Assembly (NCBI GenBank): GCA_023427865.1
Contig: JAEYZV010000443.1
Location: 1 to 5,869 of the forward strand
Source: Acidobacteriota bacterium
GTDB lineage: Bacteria > Acidobacteriota > Vicinamibacteria > Vicinamibacterales > Vicinamibacteraceae
Length of the DNA stretch: 5,869 nucleotides
Reading direction: 5' to 3'
The notes beneath the pieces are model-generated. The model was not told where the DNA came from and made no database searches. It saw only the letters and a list, made by a program, of their open reading frames with translations. This document shows positions 5,169-5,869 of the stretch, one piece after another. The position numbers and the translations under genes are program-made. Each line of letters starts with the position of its first letter. The first letter of the stretch is position 1.

Positions 5169-5207
5169 GTCTCACAGCGTACAGGTGGTTGTACACTCCC
5201 GGCGACC
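5169..5207. promoter_or_regulatory. Compact divergent promoter region with inverted repeat
   Basis: Only 39 bp separate the start codons of the divergent RluA-family and ROK kinase genes, so both promoters must overlap here or reach into the opposite coding sequence. A symmetric GTACA-N6-TGTAC (5179-5194) lies in the middle and could be an operator. Candidate -10 hexamers are TACGCT on the minus strand (5181-5176), 7 nt before the GTG, and TACACT on the plus strand (5192-5197), 10 nt before the ATG. Both overlap the inverted repeat. Neither gene has a recognisable Shine-Dalgarno sequence. Confidence 0.5.
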
Positions 5208-5869
5208 ATGCGCATCGGCATCGATCTCGGGGGTACGAAAATCGAGGCGCTCGCCCTCGACGACCATGGCCAATCCCTCCACCGCGAGCGCCTGCCCACG
5301 CCTCGCCACGACTACGAGGGCACGCTTGCCGCCATCGGCGAACTCGTGCGCCGCTGCGAGGTCGCGGCAGGAACGAGCGGTACGGTGGGGGTCGGCATGC
5401 CTGGCGCGATCTCGCCGGCGACGGGTCTCGTGAAGAACGCCAACTCCACGTGGCTGAACGGGCAGCCCTTCGCCGAAGACCTCCAGCGCGTGCTGGCCCG
5501 GGAGGTGCGCTTCGCCAACGACGCCAACTGCCTGGCGCTCTCGGAAGCGACCGACGGCGCTGCCGCCGGCGCGACGGTCGTGTTCGGCCTCATCATCGGG
5601 ACCGGCGTCGGCGGGGGACTCGTCGTGCGTGGCGACGCGGTCATCGGCGCCAACGCGGTTGGCGGCGAGTGGGGGCACAACATGCTGCCCTGGCCCGAGG
5701 GCGACGAGTACCCGGGCCCCGCGTGCTACTGCGGGCTGACGGGATGCATCGAGACGCACCTGTCCGGGCCGGCCTTCGCCCGGGAGTTCCACCACCGCAC
5801 CGGTCGCGAGGCCACTGCCGCTCAGGTGCTCGCGTTTGCGGAGGCCGGCGACGTGCAGGCCGAGGATGC
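5208..5869 (+). CDS. mak: ROK-family sugar kinase, fructokinase (Mak) type, N-terminal part (3' end outside window)
   Basis: The frame runs from ATG 5208 off the window end, giving 220 complete codons of a protein usually about 300 residues long. It shows the ROK hallmarks: the phosphate-binding motif DLGGTK (6-11), GMPGAISP (63-70), VKNANSTWLNGQPF (75-88) for sugar binding, NDANC with catalytic base Asp105, the second ATP motif GTGVGGG (131-137), GEWGHN with zinc ligand His157, and the zinc motif C-x-C-G-L-T-G-C (Cys173, Cys175, Cys180) leading into IETHLSG. The match to E. coli Mak, as I remember that sequence, is close across the whole visible part, including the sugar-binding block, so phosphorylation of fructose (perhaps other hexoses such as mannose or glucose) by ATP is the best guess. 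ROK repressors carry an N-terminal DNA-binding domain; this protein begins directly at the kinase fold. The gene is divergent from the RluA-family gene. Confidence 0.9.
   Translation, partial: MRIGIDLGGTKIEALALDDHGQSLHRERLPTPRHDYEGTLAAIGELVRRCEVAAGTSGTVGVGMPGAISPATGLVKNANSTWLNGQPFAEDLQRVLAREVRFANDANCLALSEATDGAAAGATVVFGLIIGTGVGGGLVVRGDAVIGANAVGGEWGHNMLPWPEGDEYPGPACYCGLTGCIETHLSGPAFAREFHHRTGREATAAQVLAFAEAGDVQAED

Noticed and set aside
5172..5795. 207-codon open frame on the minus strand opposite the ROK kinase
   Set aside because: The plus-strand frame contains every ROK motif in order; the antisense product shows none.

Overview
This is a GC-rich (about two thirds G+C by eye), gene-dense bacterial window. 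It holds six protein-coding genes, two of them cut by the window edges. The long open frames opposite real genes, the GTG and TTG starts and the style of the intergenic repeats make me think of Acidobacteriota, perhaps class Vicinamibacteria. That is an impression from protein and repeat style, not a demonstrated assignment.

Layout. (1) Bases 1-497, plus strand: C-terminal part of a beta-lactamase-family serine hydrolase. (2) Bases 498-674: a non-coding stretch between two convergent stop codons, packed with inverted repeats. (3) Minus strand, read right to left: an RluA-family pseudouridine synthase (5168-4188), a repeat-filled gap of 246 bp, a multi-pass membrane protein with a DUF2914-like C-terminal domain (3941-2862), an 81-bp gap dominated by a polypurine/polypyrimidine tract, truA (2780-1998), a 123-bp gap with an AT-rich inverted repeat of octamers, and an ATP-grasp enzyme (about 1874-675). 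(4) Plus strand from 5208 to the window end: the N-terminal 220 residues of a ROK-family sugar kinase very like E. coli fructokinase Mak. It is divergent from the RluA-family gene across only 39 bp.

Functionally the window is mostly housekeeping. It has two RNA pseudouridine synthases (TruA for tRNA positions 38-40, and an RluA-type enzyme of unknown target), a sugar kinase, an ATP-dependent ligase of unknown substrate, a secreted or periplasmic-type hydrolase, and a membrane protein of unknown function. The four minus-strand genes share a direction, but the 81-246 bp gaps argue against a tight operon.

The unusual content is between the genes. Six short hairpins in the two largest gaps are each directly preceded, or nearly so, by the tetranucleotide GTAG, the architecture of REP elements mobilised by RAYT (TnpA-REP) transposases. 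They occur on both strands, as in BIME-type mosaics. Other notable structures are a nested cruciform element fitted between two stop codons, an inverted repeat built from AATTCTGC octamers that may have been absorbed into a protein N-terminus, a purine tract able in principle to form a triplex, and three genes whose only promoter-like hexamer lies 6-10 nt before the start codon, suggesting leaderless mRNAs. I see no CRISPR array, tRNA, rRNA, transposase gene or obvious defence system.
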